Below are positions 1-8,559 of a stretch of DNA of 64,000 nucleotides, piece after piece. Position 1 is the first letter of the stretch. Each line of letters starts with the position of its first letter. The DNA is from JAQUBU01 sp036677685 (GTDB lineage: Bacteria; Bacillota; Syntrophomonadia; Syntrophomonadales; Syntrophomonadaceae): assembly GCA_036677685.1 (NCBI GenBank), contig JAVBWA010000015.1, forward strand, positions 11,363-75,362, in the 5' to 3' direction. Both the position numbers and the translations under genes were made by a program. Below the pieces are notes generated by a model that saw only the letters and a program-made list of their open reading frames with translations, was not told the DNA's origin and did no database searches.

Positions 1-2
1 CG

Positions 3-215
3 GGATGGGCGGTTGTTTTGCTTGTAATTGGTTTTATAATATTGTTCTGGCTTGATCGTCGTTTCTTGGGCGGCTTTATATTCGGGATGCTGCTCAGCGC
101 ACTTATGCGCGGGGGCGGTCGCGGAGGAGGTTTCGGAGGTGGCGGCGGCTTCGGCGGCGGATCTTCCGGCGGCGGTGGTTCCGGTGGCGGCGGCGGCAGC
201 AGCGGCCGCTGGTAA
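3..215 (+). CDS. C-terminal fragment of a TPM-domain (YgcG-like) membrane protein
   Basis: The frame is open from the left edge, so only the last 70 or so residues are visible. They form one hydrophobic segment (residues around LLVIGFIILFW) followed by a small hydrophobic patch and a tail of almost pure Gly/Ser with scattered Phe and Arg, ending GRW. This transmembrane helix plus glycine-rich tail is typical of the C-terminus of TPM-domain (DUF477/YgcG) proteins, whose N-terminal domain faces the cell exterior. The N-terminal domain is outside the window, so the family call rests on the tail alone. A convergent topoisomerase gene follows, with a shared terminator between. Confidence 0.5.
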   Translation, partial: GWAVVLLVIGFIILFWLDRRFLGGFIFGMLLSALMRGGGRGGGFGGGGGFGGGSSGGGGSGGGGGSSGRW

Positions 216-231
216 ATAACTTAATATTCAT

Positions 232-282
232 CCTTACCCTCATGCCCTCAGGACATACCCAGAAGGCACAGACAGCCACCGA
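232..282. repeat. Family D repeat, copy 1
   Basis: A stretch of about 45 bases with the core catgccc..aggacataccca..ggcaca recurs in inverted orientation at 39211-39260. The second copy can fold through tgccc/gggca. Only two copies are seen here. Its nature is unknown. Confidence 0.5.
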
Positions 283-358
283 TGAAAATGCTGCCATTAC
301 AGCCGGGAACCATTTTAGACGAGATCAACGCAGATTTAATATGATTTCTACTCAAACT

Positions 359-395
359 AAGGCTCTCGATTGATTATATCGAGAGCCTTAAGAAT
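359..395. terminator. Bidirectional intrinsic terminator between the TPM-domain gene and topB
   Basis: A perfect 12-bp stem (AAGGCTCTCGAT with ATCGAGAGCCTT) closes a 7-base loop. It is flanked by A-rich sequence on the left and aattttta on the right, and sits between convergent genes. Confidence 0.85.
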
Positions 396-455
396 TTTTA
401 TTGATATATTAATTAATTAAATTGTGTTATAAAAGCCTTTGCAGCAGAATCAGGT

Positions 456-2525
456 TCATGATTTTGCATCTTTTTGTTTTTTGGCCAAGGCTGCCTGGAA
501 TATTTCACCGAGGTTGCTGCCCAGTTCCTCTTTATCACTGTATTGGGCTATAAGTTTCTGGTTGTGCCGGCTGGAGCTTCCCAGCCTGCCGAAGGCATCG
601 TCTTTTTCGGGTTGACGATGGCCGCAGGAACGCTCCGGGCAGGCCAGCATCCTTCCCCTTTTACCGTTTACTATCAGCATATAGCGATTGCATAAAGGAC
701 ACTTGACTTTGGAAACATTATCCGCCTTATAGACTGCGGCTTCATTGCGGACCGTCTCCACCAATTTTGCTGCATCATGGCGGATGTCATTCATAAAGTC
801 AGCCTTTTTGGCTTTCCCATGGGCAATATCAGCCAATTTCTGTTCCCACTGGGCGGTTAGCTCCGGTGATCTTAAGGCAGCCGGAACCAGGCCGATCAAC
901 TGAATTCCTTTGGAAGTAGGTACCAATTCCTTGCCATGTCTCTCTATATAGCTGGTATGAACTAATTTTTCAATAATTTCCGCTCTGGTGGCGGGGGTTC
1001 CCAGACCACTGCCTTTAATAGATTCACGGAGCTCCTCATCCTCCAGCATCTTACCGCAATACTCCATCGCGGTTAAAAGAGTAGCTTCATTGTAGCGCCC
1101 CGGAGGCCGGGTTTTATGCTTGCCAATTTTTGTGTTTTTAACCAGGACTTTCTCACCTTTATGATGCTGCTTGAAACTCTGCTCAGGTTCCTGATCTTCA
1201 TCTGCATCCTCTTTCGGTGAACTGGATGCTTGAACATTTCTCCAGCCTTTATCAATTATTACTTTTCCTCGCGAATAGAAGCTTTCTCCATTAACCATAG
1301 TAACAATCGTAGTTTGTTCATATCGGAAAGGTGGATAGAGTACGGCTATAAAGCGGCGGGCTATTAGGTCATAAAGCCGTTTTTCATCCTCACTTAAAAC
1401 CCCAAGGTTTAATGGCTGTTCAGTAGGAATGATGGCATGATGATCACTTACCTTGGAGTTGTCGACAAATCTTTTGCCGGGCTGCAATGGTTTTTGCAGC
1501 AATGGCTTTGCCAGGGCCGCATATGGACCCACCCCCATAGCTTGCAGGCGGATGGTCAGGGTGGGTACAATATCGCTGCTGATATAACGCGAATCTGTGC
1601 GTGGATAGGTTACCAGCTTGTGCCGCTCATAAAGATCCTGCAATATGGAAAGGGTTTTCTGAGCTGACCAGCTGTAGCGACGGTTGGCATCTCTTTGCAG
1701 TTCGGTCAAATCATAAGCCAGAGGCGCTGCTTCATTTTTAACTTCGGTCTTTATCTCGACAATTGTCCCCGGCTGCCCTTTTATTTTGTTTTCAGTTTCT
1801 TCAGCTCTGTTTTGTTCATAAATCCGGCCTCCGCCAGGACCGCGCCAATCTCCGAAATAATCACCAAATTGTGCTCTAACAGTGCAGTAGTTGACCGGTT
1901 TAAAATTTTTTATCTCATTTTCCCGGCTGACAATCATTGCCAGAGTCGGGGTCTGAACCCGTCCCGCGTTAAGCTGGGCATTATATTTACAAGTCAAAGT
2001 CCGGGTAACATTAAGGCCAATCAACCAGTCAGCTTCAGCACGGCAGGTAGCCGCATCGTACAAGTTGTTGTATGCAGTTCCCGGTTGCAGGCGGGCAAAG
2101 CCTTCATTAATAGCTTTATCGGTTTGCGACGATATCCATAAACGTTTGAAGGGTTTCTTCCAGTTGGCCATCTCCATGATCCACCTGGCCACCAATTCCC
2201 CTTCACGGCCTGCATCGGTGGCGATGACCAAATCTTTCAGATCATTGCGTTTCATAAGACCTCTAATAATCTGAAACTGATGAGATGTCTGGCGAATAAT
2301 CTTCAGCTTCATTCGCCCGGGCAGCATGGGCAAATCCTCCATACGCCATTCCTTTAACCTTTTATCATACTCATCAGGTTCAGCAAGAGTCACTAAATGT
2401 CCCAAGGCCCAGGTCACTACATAGTTCGGCCCTTCCATATAGCCTTTAGCTTTGCTGTTGCATTTCAGGATGCGGGCAATTTCTCTCGCCACACTCGGTT
2501 TTTCAGCCAGTACCAGAGATTTCAT
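456..2525 (-). CDS. topB: DNA topoisomerase III
   Basis: Type IA topoisomerase that relaxes and decatenates DNA by a single-strand break through a phosphotyrosine. The N-terminus MKSLVLAEKPSVAREIARIL is the family signature. A TOPRIM core (VIATDAGREGELVAR, near residues 100-115) and the active-site tyrosine in VTYPRTDSRY (about Tyr307) are present. A C-terminal zinc ribbon has CPLC and a second cysteine pair near ACPERSC. Length is about 689 residues, normal for bacterial TopB. I start at 2525 rather than the in-frame GTG at 2543 because a GAGG motif lies 7 bases upstream of this ATG. The small gene at 2546-2710 is immediately upstream and probably cotranscribed. Confidence 0.95.
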   Translation of the reverse strand: MKSLVLAEKPSVAREIARILKCNSKAKGYMEGPNYVVTWALGHLVTLAEPDEYDKRLKEWRMEDLPMLPGRMKLKIIRQTSHQFQIIRGLMKRNDLKDLVIATDAGREGELVARWIMEMANWKKPFKRLWISSQTDKAINEGFARLQPGTAYNNLYDAATCRAEADWLIGLNVTRTLTCKYNAQLNAGRVQTPTLAMIVSRENEIKNFKPVNYCTVRAQFGDYFGDWRGPGGGRIYEQNRAEETENKIKGQPGTIVEIKTEVKNEAAPLAYDLTELQRDANRRYSWSAQKTLSILQDLYERHKLVTYPRTDSRYISSDIVPTLTIRLQAMGVGPYAALAKPLLQKPLQPGKRFVDNSKVSDHHAIIPTEQPLNLGVLSEDEKRLYDLIARRFIAVLYPPFRYEQTTIVTMVNGESFYSRGKVIIDKGWRNVQASSSPKEDADEDQEPEQSFKQHHKGEKVLVKNTKIGKHKTRPPGRYNEATLLTAMEYCGKMLEDEELRESIKGSGLGTPATRAEIIEKLVHTSYIERHGKELVPTSKGIQLIGLVPAALRSPELTAQWEQKLADIAHGKAKKADFMNDIRHDAAKLVETVRNEAAVYKADNVSKVKCPLCNRYMLIVNGKRGRMLACPERSCGHRQPEKDDAFGRLGSSSRHNQKLIAQYSDKEELGSNLGEIFQAALAKKQKDAKS

Positions 2526-2545
2526 TATTATGCCTCGATTCACTA

Positions 2546-2710
2546 CTATTTAGGCGGTAATCCACCTTTTTTCTTCTTCTTATTACCAGGCCGGCTGGTG
2601 CCGTTCCGGTCTTCGGGACCGTGTTTAATACTGCCCTGAGAAGCGCTTTTTTGCTTCTTTTTCTCAATAAGCTGGCGCATCATTTCTATATCCTTATTTT
2701 GTTCTTCCAT
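2546..2710 (-). CDS. Small Lys-rich hypothetical protein upstream of topB
   Basis: A 54-residue, strongly basic protein (starts MEEQNKDIEMMRQLIEKKKQ, ends in a run of five lysines then GGLPPK). It has an amphipathic charged N-terminal part and no membrane segment. The ATG at 2710 has a textbook AAGGAGG 7 bases upstream; a longer frame runs back through a repeat and is not credible. The family B leader supplies this SD. It ends 20 bases before the topB start, so the two are likely one operon. Function not recognised; the basic tail would suit nucleic-acid binding, which is only a guess. Confidence 0.6.
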   Translation of the reverse strand: MEEQNKDIEMMRQLIEKKKQKSASQGSIKHGPEDRNGTSRPGNKKKKKGGLPPK

Positions 2711-2757
2711 GGTTTTCCTCCTTCTAAGGTCAGGGGACACACCCCTTTTTACGTATT
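2711..2757 (-). repeat. Family B leader element, copy B1 (hairpin plus SD half)
   Basis: On the minus strand it reads ggggtgtgtcccc (hairpin, 2733-2745), 9 bases, then an AAGGAGG Shine-Dalgarno (2717-2723) that serves the small gene starting at 2710. The same hairpin-spacer-SD order precedes the peptidase gene (B3) and hydG (B4). Confidence 0.75.
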
Positions 2758-2835
2758 TCACACCTTGGTTCATCTTAATCTCAAACATTGTTTTTAGTTA
2801 TAAAAATATCATCTTGCTCCGCAATGTCCCCATAA

Positions 2836-2961
2836 ATGTGAGGGGACACACCCCTTAATTGATTCTATTTACTCCTCGATTACTTTTAATGAAAGTACCT
2901 GTCAGCTTATTGGCCCCAGGCATTCCCCCGGGGAATGTCCCCATTTTGGGGTACCGTTAAT
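2836..2961 (-). repeat. Family B element, copy B2 (full 5' part, no SD)
   Basis: The minus strand carries the whole conserved body: a ggggacattcccc hairpin region, a conserved middle with aagctgacaggta and attaaaagtaat, then the ggggtgtgtcccc hairpin. It lies in tandem upstream of B1. After the hairpin the sequence diverges from the SD-bearing copies. Together B1 and B2 account for most of the 434-bp gap; I see nothing clear in 2962-3144 apart from AT-rich promoter-like sequence. Confidence 0.75.
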
Positions 2962-3144
2962 TATTATATCACAGATAATAGCTTGTATCCTTAGACTACG
3001 GGCCTGAGTTCGCTAGAACAGTATAAATAATTGTTCCCGGTTTGATAATTTGACTTAAACTTTATAAAAAATAGTTAAATGTAGAAACTAGAATTATACC
3101 AGTATATAATTGAATTCTGATCAATTGAAAGGAATCATTCAAAT

Positions 3145-4059
3145 ATGAAAATATTATTTGGGCTGCTTATTATGCTTGCAATAACGCTGACTGCATTCAT
3201 TTTGTTATGGCTTGGCATTGAACGCTCAATTTTGCCTCGTAAAACAACCATTGCTTTCTGGCGATTGTCAGACATGGCCTTCAGGAAAAAAGTGGAAGGA
3301 TACATATATGCCGCCCGCAGTTCATGGTATCTCAAGCCCGCGTCCTGGCCCTGGTTTATGCGCCGTTACGCCGTTAATGAAACCGGTGATACTTATCATG
3401 GCAAGGTAATTTCCCATGGGGATGCTGCCAAGATGATCAAGCTAAAACAAGATATATTTTTAAGCGATCTGGAGCATGTTGTTCCCTACCCGATAGCACG
3501 GGATATAATTTTAAAACAGGCCGTTCCCAGCATCGCTGCTTTGGACTGCCCCTGCCGCCAGCAAAAAAACAATTATTGCAAGCCCTTGGATGTATGCCTG
3601 GTAATAGGCGAGCCTTTTGTATCATTTGCGATCGAGCACCAGCCAGGCAAAGCTAGAAGGATTGATATTGAAGAGGCTCTGCTGATTCTGGATGCCGAAG
3701 AGAAAAGAGGTCATATTCATACCGCCTGGTTTAAGGACGCTATGCATAATCGATTCTACACTATTTGCAACTGCTGTCCCTGTTGCTGCTTGGGGATGCA
3801 GTCGTATTTTCGCGGGGTGCCGAGACTGGCCCATTCCGGTTACAGACCGGAAATAAATATTGAGGAATGTGTCAACTGCGGGATTTGCGTGAAAATTTGC
3901 CCGTTTAAAGCAATTAATGAAAGTGATGAATTTCCTGGTTTGGATATTTTGCTTTGCATGGGCTGCGGTCTATGCAGTTCCCACTGCCCCAAACAGGCTA
4001 TTAACATGGTCTTAGCTCCGGAACGGGGCATCCCCTTGGATATTGAGCGATTAATCTAG
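3145..4059 (+). CDS. Membrane-anchored 4Fe-4S dicluster protein
   Basis: 304 residues. Residues 1-25 form one hydrophobic N-terminal helix. The middle has several cysteine clusters (CPCRQQKNNYC near 130-140 and CNCCPCCC near 210). Near 235-285 there is a classical 2x[4Fe-4S] ferredoxin module, CVNCGICVKICP and CMGCGLCSSHCP. This looks like an electron carrier tethered to the cytoplasmic face of the membrane, but no partner oxidoreductase lies next to it. The stop codon TAG at 4057-4059 is inside the terminal repeat of the palindromic element that follows. Exact redox partner unknown. Confidence 0.7.
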   Translation: MKILFGLLIMLAITLTAFILLWLGIERSILPRKTTIAFWRLSDMAFRKKVEGYIYAARSSWYLKPASWPWFMRRYAVNETGDTYHGKVISHGDAAKMIKLKQDIFLSDLEHVVPYPIARDIILKQAVPSIAALDCPCRQQKNNYCKPLDVCLVIGEPFVSFAIEHQPGKARRIDIEEALLILDAEEKRGHIHTAWFKDAMHNRFYTICNCCPCCCLGMQSYFRGVPRLAHSGYRPEINIEECVNCGICVKICPFKAINESDEFPGLDILLCMGCGLCSSHCPKQAINMVLAPERGIPLDIERLI

Positions 4060-4221
4060 TACCCTGTTAATCTTAATTATGTATATTATTTGTCGAGTAA
4101 AATTCATGCAGTACAAGGCGGAGGAATGAGTAATACTGGACGTATTGCGATTGACTACAACGCAGTCATCCATGAATTTTACCGAGAAGAAGATATGGAA
4201 TTAGGGTTGGCAGGGTACTAG
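4056..4221. repeat. 166-bp palindromic element between convergent genes, with CTAG ends
   Basis: The ends are inverted repeats beginning CTAGTACCCTG (left, 4056) and ending CAGGGTACTAG (right, 4221), with weaker pairing for about 12 further bases. A second inner pair is gtaaaattcatg/catgaattttac. The centre holds agtaatac/gtatt and cgtattgcg. The whole could fold into one long hairpin. The TAG inside each CTAG end is the stop codon of the adjacent gene on that side. It probably also acts as a two-way terminator. It resembles a small non-autonomous mobile element; no second copy is in the window. Confidence 0.75.
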
Positions 4222-4781
4222 CTTGATGCTACTCCGCCGGAGACAATAAAGGTCATTACTTCCGAACTGTTGGCATTTATTACCTGTACCTGCTCCCGGG
4301 GAAAAATCAGGAGGTTGCCGGCAAAATTATAGGATTGGGGTACATAAACCGCTAAATATTCAGGCAGATCGAAATTATCCAGAGCATCGCAGGTCACAAA
4401 TCCCAGCACATGTGCCTGGGAATCGTTGTTGAGTCTTACCAAAACCGGTTGGCTGAAGGTTTTCTTATCCCCGAAAAAGGCGTTTATGAGGTCCTTGATC
4501 GAAGAATACAGCAGTTTAACCAATGGTAAACGATTTAATAGCTTGTCCATCATAAAGAGTAATTTTCGGGTTATAAAGTTGGATACCAGCATACCAATCA
4601 AGGTAATCAAAGCAATGGTCGCAATAAATCCCACACCTGGTATAATGCCGATTCCCGGCAAAGGTATGCGTAAAAGGCTGTCGATTTTAACAAAGACTAT
4701 ATAAAAGATATATAAGGTTAAAACGATAGGAACAATAAATATCAATCCGTTAAGGAAGTAGCGGCTTATTTTTCTCATCAT
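4218..4781 (-). CDS. DUF502 family membrane protein
   Basis: 187 residues with two transmembrane helices in the N-terminal third (residues about 8-30 and 50-72), separated by a short loop containing PLPGIGIIPGVG, then a soluble domain with KDLINAFFGDKKTFSQPV and the VYVPQSYNF region. This matches DUF502, a widespread inner-membrane family of unknown function. Start at ATG 4781 follows gggggaata. The stop codon is contributed by the palindromic element. No informative partner gene. Confidence 0.8.
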   Translation of the reverse strand: MMRKISRYFLNGLIFIVPIVLTLYIFYIVFVKIDSLLRIPLPGIGIIPGVGFIATIALITLIGMLVSNFITRKLLFMMDKLLNRLPLVKLLYSSIKDLINAFFGDKKTFSQPVLVRLNNDSQAHVLGFVTCDALDNFDLPEYLAVYVPQSYNFAGNLLIFPREQVQVINANSSEVMTFIVSGGVASS

Positions 4782-4840
4782 TATTCCCCCCGACTGTTTT
4801 AAATCTGCCTGATTTTATTAATTATCCTAACGGCGGAATT

Positions 4841-4868
4841 CTACACTGAACACCTTACCCCTAACACA
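4841..4868. repeat. Short repeat ctacactgaacacctta (family E)
   Basis: The phrase acactgaacacc(t)ta is shared with 39414-39436, upstream of the end of glnA. A related gtgaggcgtgagg tract lies at 39128-39157. All are short, so this is a weak family. Confidence 0.35.
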
Positions 4869-4895
4869 TTATTATTTATAATAACACATAATGGA

Positions 4896-5030
4896 ATAAC
4901 TAGGTAAAAGATGTCCCCCGCTTCTTTAAGCGTCCGGGTTACTATAAACAAAACGGGCGGCGGATTCTAATCCCCCGCCTCGTTGCAGCACTGTGTTGAA
5001 ACTGCTCCGCAGTTTCTTCCTATGCTTAAA
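4896..5030 (-). repeat. Family A repeat, copy A1 (internally deleted)
   Basis: Reads, in the orientation ending gatgcttaaa, through aaaagatgtccc, the ggcggcgg/ccgcctcgtt stem and the gaaactgc/gcagtttc hairpin. It lacks the central ccccctacggggaccac and attcccttcgggaat hairpins; the join is at a gtgtt sequence that occurs on both sides in full-length copies. Confidence 0.8.
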
Positions 5031-5065
5031 TATTGCTGCTTAATCTTCTCCCAAATATGTCTCAA

Positions 5066-6466
5066 TTATTCGTTACGATTGGCAAAAGCCTTTATGCATA
5101 CATTGGCATTATCCCAGGTGTCTGCGGGTTCCTCCCAGGTCCGGCCATTTCTGCTGATAAAGCTCTGACCGGGGGCTGAACTGGCTTTACTGCTGTAGCC
5201 CGGAAGGGCCATTTCAAGAGGAATGGGATAATTATAACCCGGAGTTGACAAGCGTAGCAATACGGAAAAAGTTTGATCGGCACCGAGAGTAAAGGGCTTT
5301 TTGAAAACTTTGGTATAATATCCGGGGTCTCCAATAACTCCGCTCACGTTCTTAACCCGTACTCCGCTGCGGGGGTTTCCGCTTTGAGGATTTGTGTATA
5401 CCATCAGTTCATAATCGGCATTTGCTGAACTGGCATACCAGCTTACCGCCATCAAATCTTCTTTATTTTCTGTGGTGAAGACATTGGCAAACCATGCACT
5501 GGGACTGTTGTAACCAGCCGAAGCCACCCATCCCAGGGGATCATATTGATGAACAATATCGTAGTTATCAGGATTTTCAGCATTGTTGAACAATGCGTTA
5601 TTAGTGCCTATCAGTAAGTCGTAATATGATACGTAGAAATATCCCTTATCACCCCAGGATGTTCCCCAGCTGTTGCGTACGATAAAGGCTCCCTTGCCGC
5701 TGGGGCGATTTATGAATTTATTTTGCTCGTAATTATCATCCCAGCCCACCAGGCAGACGGCATGATTGGGGTAACTATCCCCGCGGTAATAGTAACTGTT
5801 GGTTTCGGAATTGAAACTGGAATCATCATAATACATTGAAGTAAACACCGCGCCATAGTTAAGCAAAGCCTTTTTTAAATTATTATTATCCAGGGATCCA
5901 TTTCGGTCAGGAATATAGACAACTTGCTGGATATGTTTGCGGGGACTGAATTCAGAGCATGATACATTATAAAATGGATTATAGGGATCTTCCTCTTCCA
6001 GAACCGGACCGCTCCAACGTGCCAAATAAGCTGTAGATATAAACTGATTGCCGCCGTTATCCGGTGAGCGGTCATATCCTTCCGGGCAGTTTTCGCTCAT
6101 CAAATTCTTCATATTGTTTTCAGAAAAATCCCATTTCTCTTGGGGAAGCAGATAGGACTCCAATGCTCCGTAAGTGGCAAAAATCCAACAGGTTCCGGCA
6201 GGCCCTTGATCCTGCATGGGACTAAGCTTTCCTTCCTTCCGCAAATCGTAATATGGCAGAAAAGCCAGGGGTTTTTTAGCTTGAAACAATGATTTGCCCT
6301 TAAGATGTGACAAATTAAGGGGTGGTGGAAAAAAGCCGGGCTTTCTTCCTTCAGTCAACATAATTTCACCATCCTGCATATTTTGACGGGCTATATAATT
6401 GTGGAATTGAGGATGGACCGGTGCCAGTTTAACCTTACCTGAAAAAAAGCGTCTCCTTTTATGCAA
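5066..6466 (-). CDS. Papain-like C1 family cysteine peptidase with a C-terminal lectin-like region
   Basis: 466 residues. The catalytic set is visible: oxyanion Gln and nucleophile in QDQGPAGTCWIFATYGALES (Cys93), His235 in YPNHAVCLVGWDD, and Asn265 in VRNSWGTSWGDKGYF. Residues from about 300 on form a beta-rich region typical of the lectin-like domain that follows some bacterial C1 peptidases. No signal peptide or membrane helix is obvious, although the short basic N-terminus (HKRRRFF) precedes a pro-region-like segment. The start is TTG 6466, chosen because AAGGAGG lies 8 bases upstream; the hairpin and SD belong to family B copy B3. Substrate unknown. Confidence 0.85.
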   Translation of the reverse strand: MHKRRRFFSGKVKLAPVHPQFHNYIARQNMQDGEIMLTEGRKPGFFPPPLNLSHLKGKSLFQAKKPLAFLPYYDLRKEGKLSPMQDQGPAGTCWIFATYGALESYLLPQEKWDFSENNMKNLMSENCPEGYDRSPDNGGNQFISTAYLARWSGPVLEEEDPYNPFYNVSCSEFSPRKHIQQVVYIPDRNGSLDNNNLKKALLNYGAVFTSMYYDDSSFNSETNSYYYRGDSYPNHAVCLVGWDDNYEQNKFINRPSGKGAFIVRNSWGTSWGDKGYFYVSYYDLLIGTNNALFNNAENPDNYDIVHQYDPLGWVASAGYNSPSAWFANVFTTENKEDLMAVSWYASSANADYELMVYTNPQSGNPRSGVRVKNVSGVIGDPGYYTKVFKKPFTLGADQTFSVLLRLSTPGYNYPIPLEMALPGYSSKASSAPGQSFISRNGRTWEEPADTWDNANVCIKAFANRNE

Positions 6467-6471
6467 AAAGA

Positions 6472-6604
6472 ATTCCTCCTTTTAATGTAAGGGGACACAC
6501 CCCTTTATTACTTTGATTTACTTCTCATTGCTTTAATGAAAATACCTCTTAACCTTGTTGGTCCCAGATTTCCCCTTGGGCAATGTCCCCATTTTGGTGT
6601 AAGG
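6472..6604 (-). repeat. Family B leader element, copy B3, upstream of the C1 peptidase
   Basis: A full copy on the minus strand: ggggacattgccc hairpin region, conserved middle, ggggtgtgtcccc hairpin at 6491-6503, then cattaaaaggagg giving the SD of the TTG start at 6466. The phrase aaggggtgtgtccccttaca is identical to copy B4 before hydG. The rest of the 300-bp gap (6605-6768) is AT-rich and probably holds the divergent ku promoter. Confidence 0.8.
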
Positions 6605-6768
6605 GGCCAACAATCTGTCCCAAAATATTTCATAATTTCGGTTTAAATATAGTACAAGAATCTAAAAATATTCCTAATATCTCGCTGGTATTTTGCTGCA
6701 GAACTTTATTGCGCATAATTTGAGCTAAAAGATTAATGATAATAAAAACATGAAAAGGAGGATAGTTT

Positions 6769-7602
6769 TTGAAGACACTATGGAAAGGTGCGGTTAGTTT
6801 TGGTTTGGTAAACATACCGGTCAGTATGTATACGGCCACCCAAAGCAAAGATTTAAAGTTTAATTATCTGCATCGGGAGTGTATGTCCCCAATTAAGTAC
6901 CAGAAATATTGTCCCCGCTGCGAAAAAGAGATTAACAGTGATGAAATAGTGCGCGGCTATGAATATGCCAAGGGCAATTATGTTGTTATAAATGAAGAAG
7001 ATTTGGAACGTATTCCCCAGGAGAATACCAAGACCATAGATATATTGGATTTTGTTAGTTTGGAGCAAGTTGACCCGGTATTTTTCGACAAGACTTATTA
7101 CCTGGAGGCCTCACCAGGTGGAGAAAAAGCATATGCGCTAATCGTTGAAGCCATGAAGAAAACCAAAAAAATCGCTATTGCCAAAATTCTGATTCGTTCC
7201 AAGCAAACCCTTGGAGCGCTAAGAGTAAAAGATAATTACTTGTTAATGGAAACAATTTTTTATCCCGATGAAATTCGCTCCCCGCTTTCTTTGAACCCGG
7301 GTGTGGATAGATCTAAACTACATGATAATGAACTGAAAATGGCAGTCAGTTTGATAGAAAATTTATCAACAGATTTTGAACCGGCAAATTACCAGGACAA
7401 TTACCGGCAGGCTTTGTGGCAAATGATCGAAGCCAAAATTGCCGGTAAGGAGATAGTCGCACCTGAACCGGTTGCGGCAACCGGCAAGGTGGTCGATTTG
7501 ATGGAGGCTCTAAAAGCCAGTGTAAAACTGGCCGAAGACAATCGAAAAGAGACTCGCAAAACCGGTAAAACACCCAGGAAAAAAACAGGCAGTGGAGTTT
7601 AA
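6769..7602 (+). CDS. ku: Ku, DNA end-binding protein of bacterial NHEJ
   Basis: 277 residues, the usual size for bacterial Ku homodimers. The N-terminus MKTLWKGAVSFGLVNIPVSM is the family signature, and FDKTYYLEA and LSLIENLS-type core motifs follow. A CPRC pair plus other cysteines (CMSP..CPRC near residues 38-51) recalls the zinc site of bacterial Ku. The C-terminal tail from about 255 is rich in Lys/Arg, as in Ku proteins that bind LigD and DNA. It starts at TTG 6769 behind aaaaggagg. It is the first gene of a three-gene NHEJ operon, two bases ahead of the ligase gene. Confidence 0.95.
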   Translation: MKTLWKGAVSFGLVNIPVSMYTATQSKDLKFNYLHRECMSPIKYQKYCPRCEKEINSDEIVRGYEYAKGNYVVINEEDLERIPQENTKTIDILDFVSLEQVDPVFFDKTYYLEASPGGEKAYALIVEAMKKTKKIAIAKILIRSKQTLGALRVKDNYLLMETIFYPDEIRSPLSLNPGVDRSKLHDNELKMAVSLIENLSTDFEPANYQDNYRQALWQMIEAKIAGKEIVAPEPVAATGKVVDLMEALKASVKLAEDNRKETRKTGKTPRKKTGSGV

Positions 7603-7604
7603 AA

Positions 7605-8546
7605 ATGATTGATATTTTCCTGGAAAAATTCCGAGTTCCTATGGAACCACGGTCCTGTTCAGAACTTCCGTCAGGCAAGGATTATCTATATCAGGTCAAA
7701 TGGGATGGAATAAGGATGATCGCAATTCTTGACCAGGGCAAGGTCAGATTGTTTAACAAACACCTGCGTGAAAGAACCAGTCAATACCCGGAACTCCATG
7801 ATCTGCCACAAAGAATAGATGCTGAGAGCGCAATCCTGGATGGAGAAATTGTAGTTCTCAGAGACGGTAAACCCAATTTCCCGGATGTAATGCGCAGGGC
7901 GAACTGCATCATTAATGAACAAATTGGTCAAATGCAGATATCATATCCCATTGAGTATATACTTTTTGATTTGCTTTACCTTAACGGGCAAAACTTGATG
8001 AATTTGCCTTTATCAGAACGTCAAATCCATTTGCCTAATATAGCTGTCGAAAAAGATTATTTGCATTTGGTAGAAAATTTCCCCGATGGGCAGGCTTTGT
8101 TTAAAGCTGTACAATCTATGGATATGGAAGGCGTGGTTGCGAAAAAGTACAGCAGCCCATATATTCAGGGCAAGAAGCACCGGTTCTGGTTGAAAGTAAA
8201 GTGCCTGAGAAGGCAAAACTGCTTATTGGGCGGGTATACTCTGCGGGGTAAGCTGGTAAACTCACTGCTCTTGGGTGCCTATCGGGATGGATCTCTATTC
8301 TATATCGGCAAAGCGGCTAACGGCCTCGATGCCGATAGCCAGGAAGTTCTTTCTCAGCAACTGCCCGCTCTGGAAATTATTGATAGCCCTTTTGTTAATA
8401 TATCCCGAAAGCCCCCTGAAATGCATTTTATAAAACCGGAATTGGGGTTGCTGGTCGAGTTCCTGGAATGGACTGATGATCTTAAATTGCGTTCACCGGT
8501 AATTAAGAACTTCGCCATAATAGAACGTGAAACATGTGTTTTTTAA
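7605..8546 (+). CDS. ligD: ATP-dependent DNA ligase, LigD ligase domain as a stand-alone protein
   Basis: 313 residues. The adenylation motif I is YQVKWDGIRM (nucleophilic Lys in KWDG, about residue 32). Motif III (ILFDLLYLNG), motif IV (DMEGVVAKKY) and motif V (RFWLKVKCLRR) follow, then an OB-fold region. It seals double-strand breaks held by Ku. The polymerase domain, fused to the ligase in many bacteria, is a separate gene 13 bases downstream. No phosphoesterase domain is present in either gene. The two-base gap after ku indicates translational coupling. Confidence 0.92.
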   Translation: MIDIFLEKFRVPMEPRSCSELPSGKDYLYQVKWDGIRMIAILDQGKVRLFNKHLRERTSQYPELHDLPQRIDAESAILDGEIVVLRDGKPNFPDVMRRANCIINEQIGQMQISYPIEYILFDLLYLNGQNLMNLPLSERQIHLPNIAVEKDYLHLVENFPDGQALFKAVQSMDMEGVVAKKYSSPYIQGKKHRFWLKVKCLRRQNCLLGGYTLRGKLVNSLLLGAYRDGSLFYIGKAANGLDADSQEVLSQQLPALEIIDSPFVNISRKPPEMHFIKPELGLLVEFLEWTDDLKLRSPVIKNFAIIERETCVF

Positions 8547-8559
8547 GAAAGGAAAAGCA

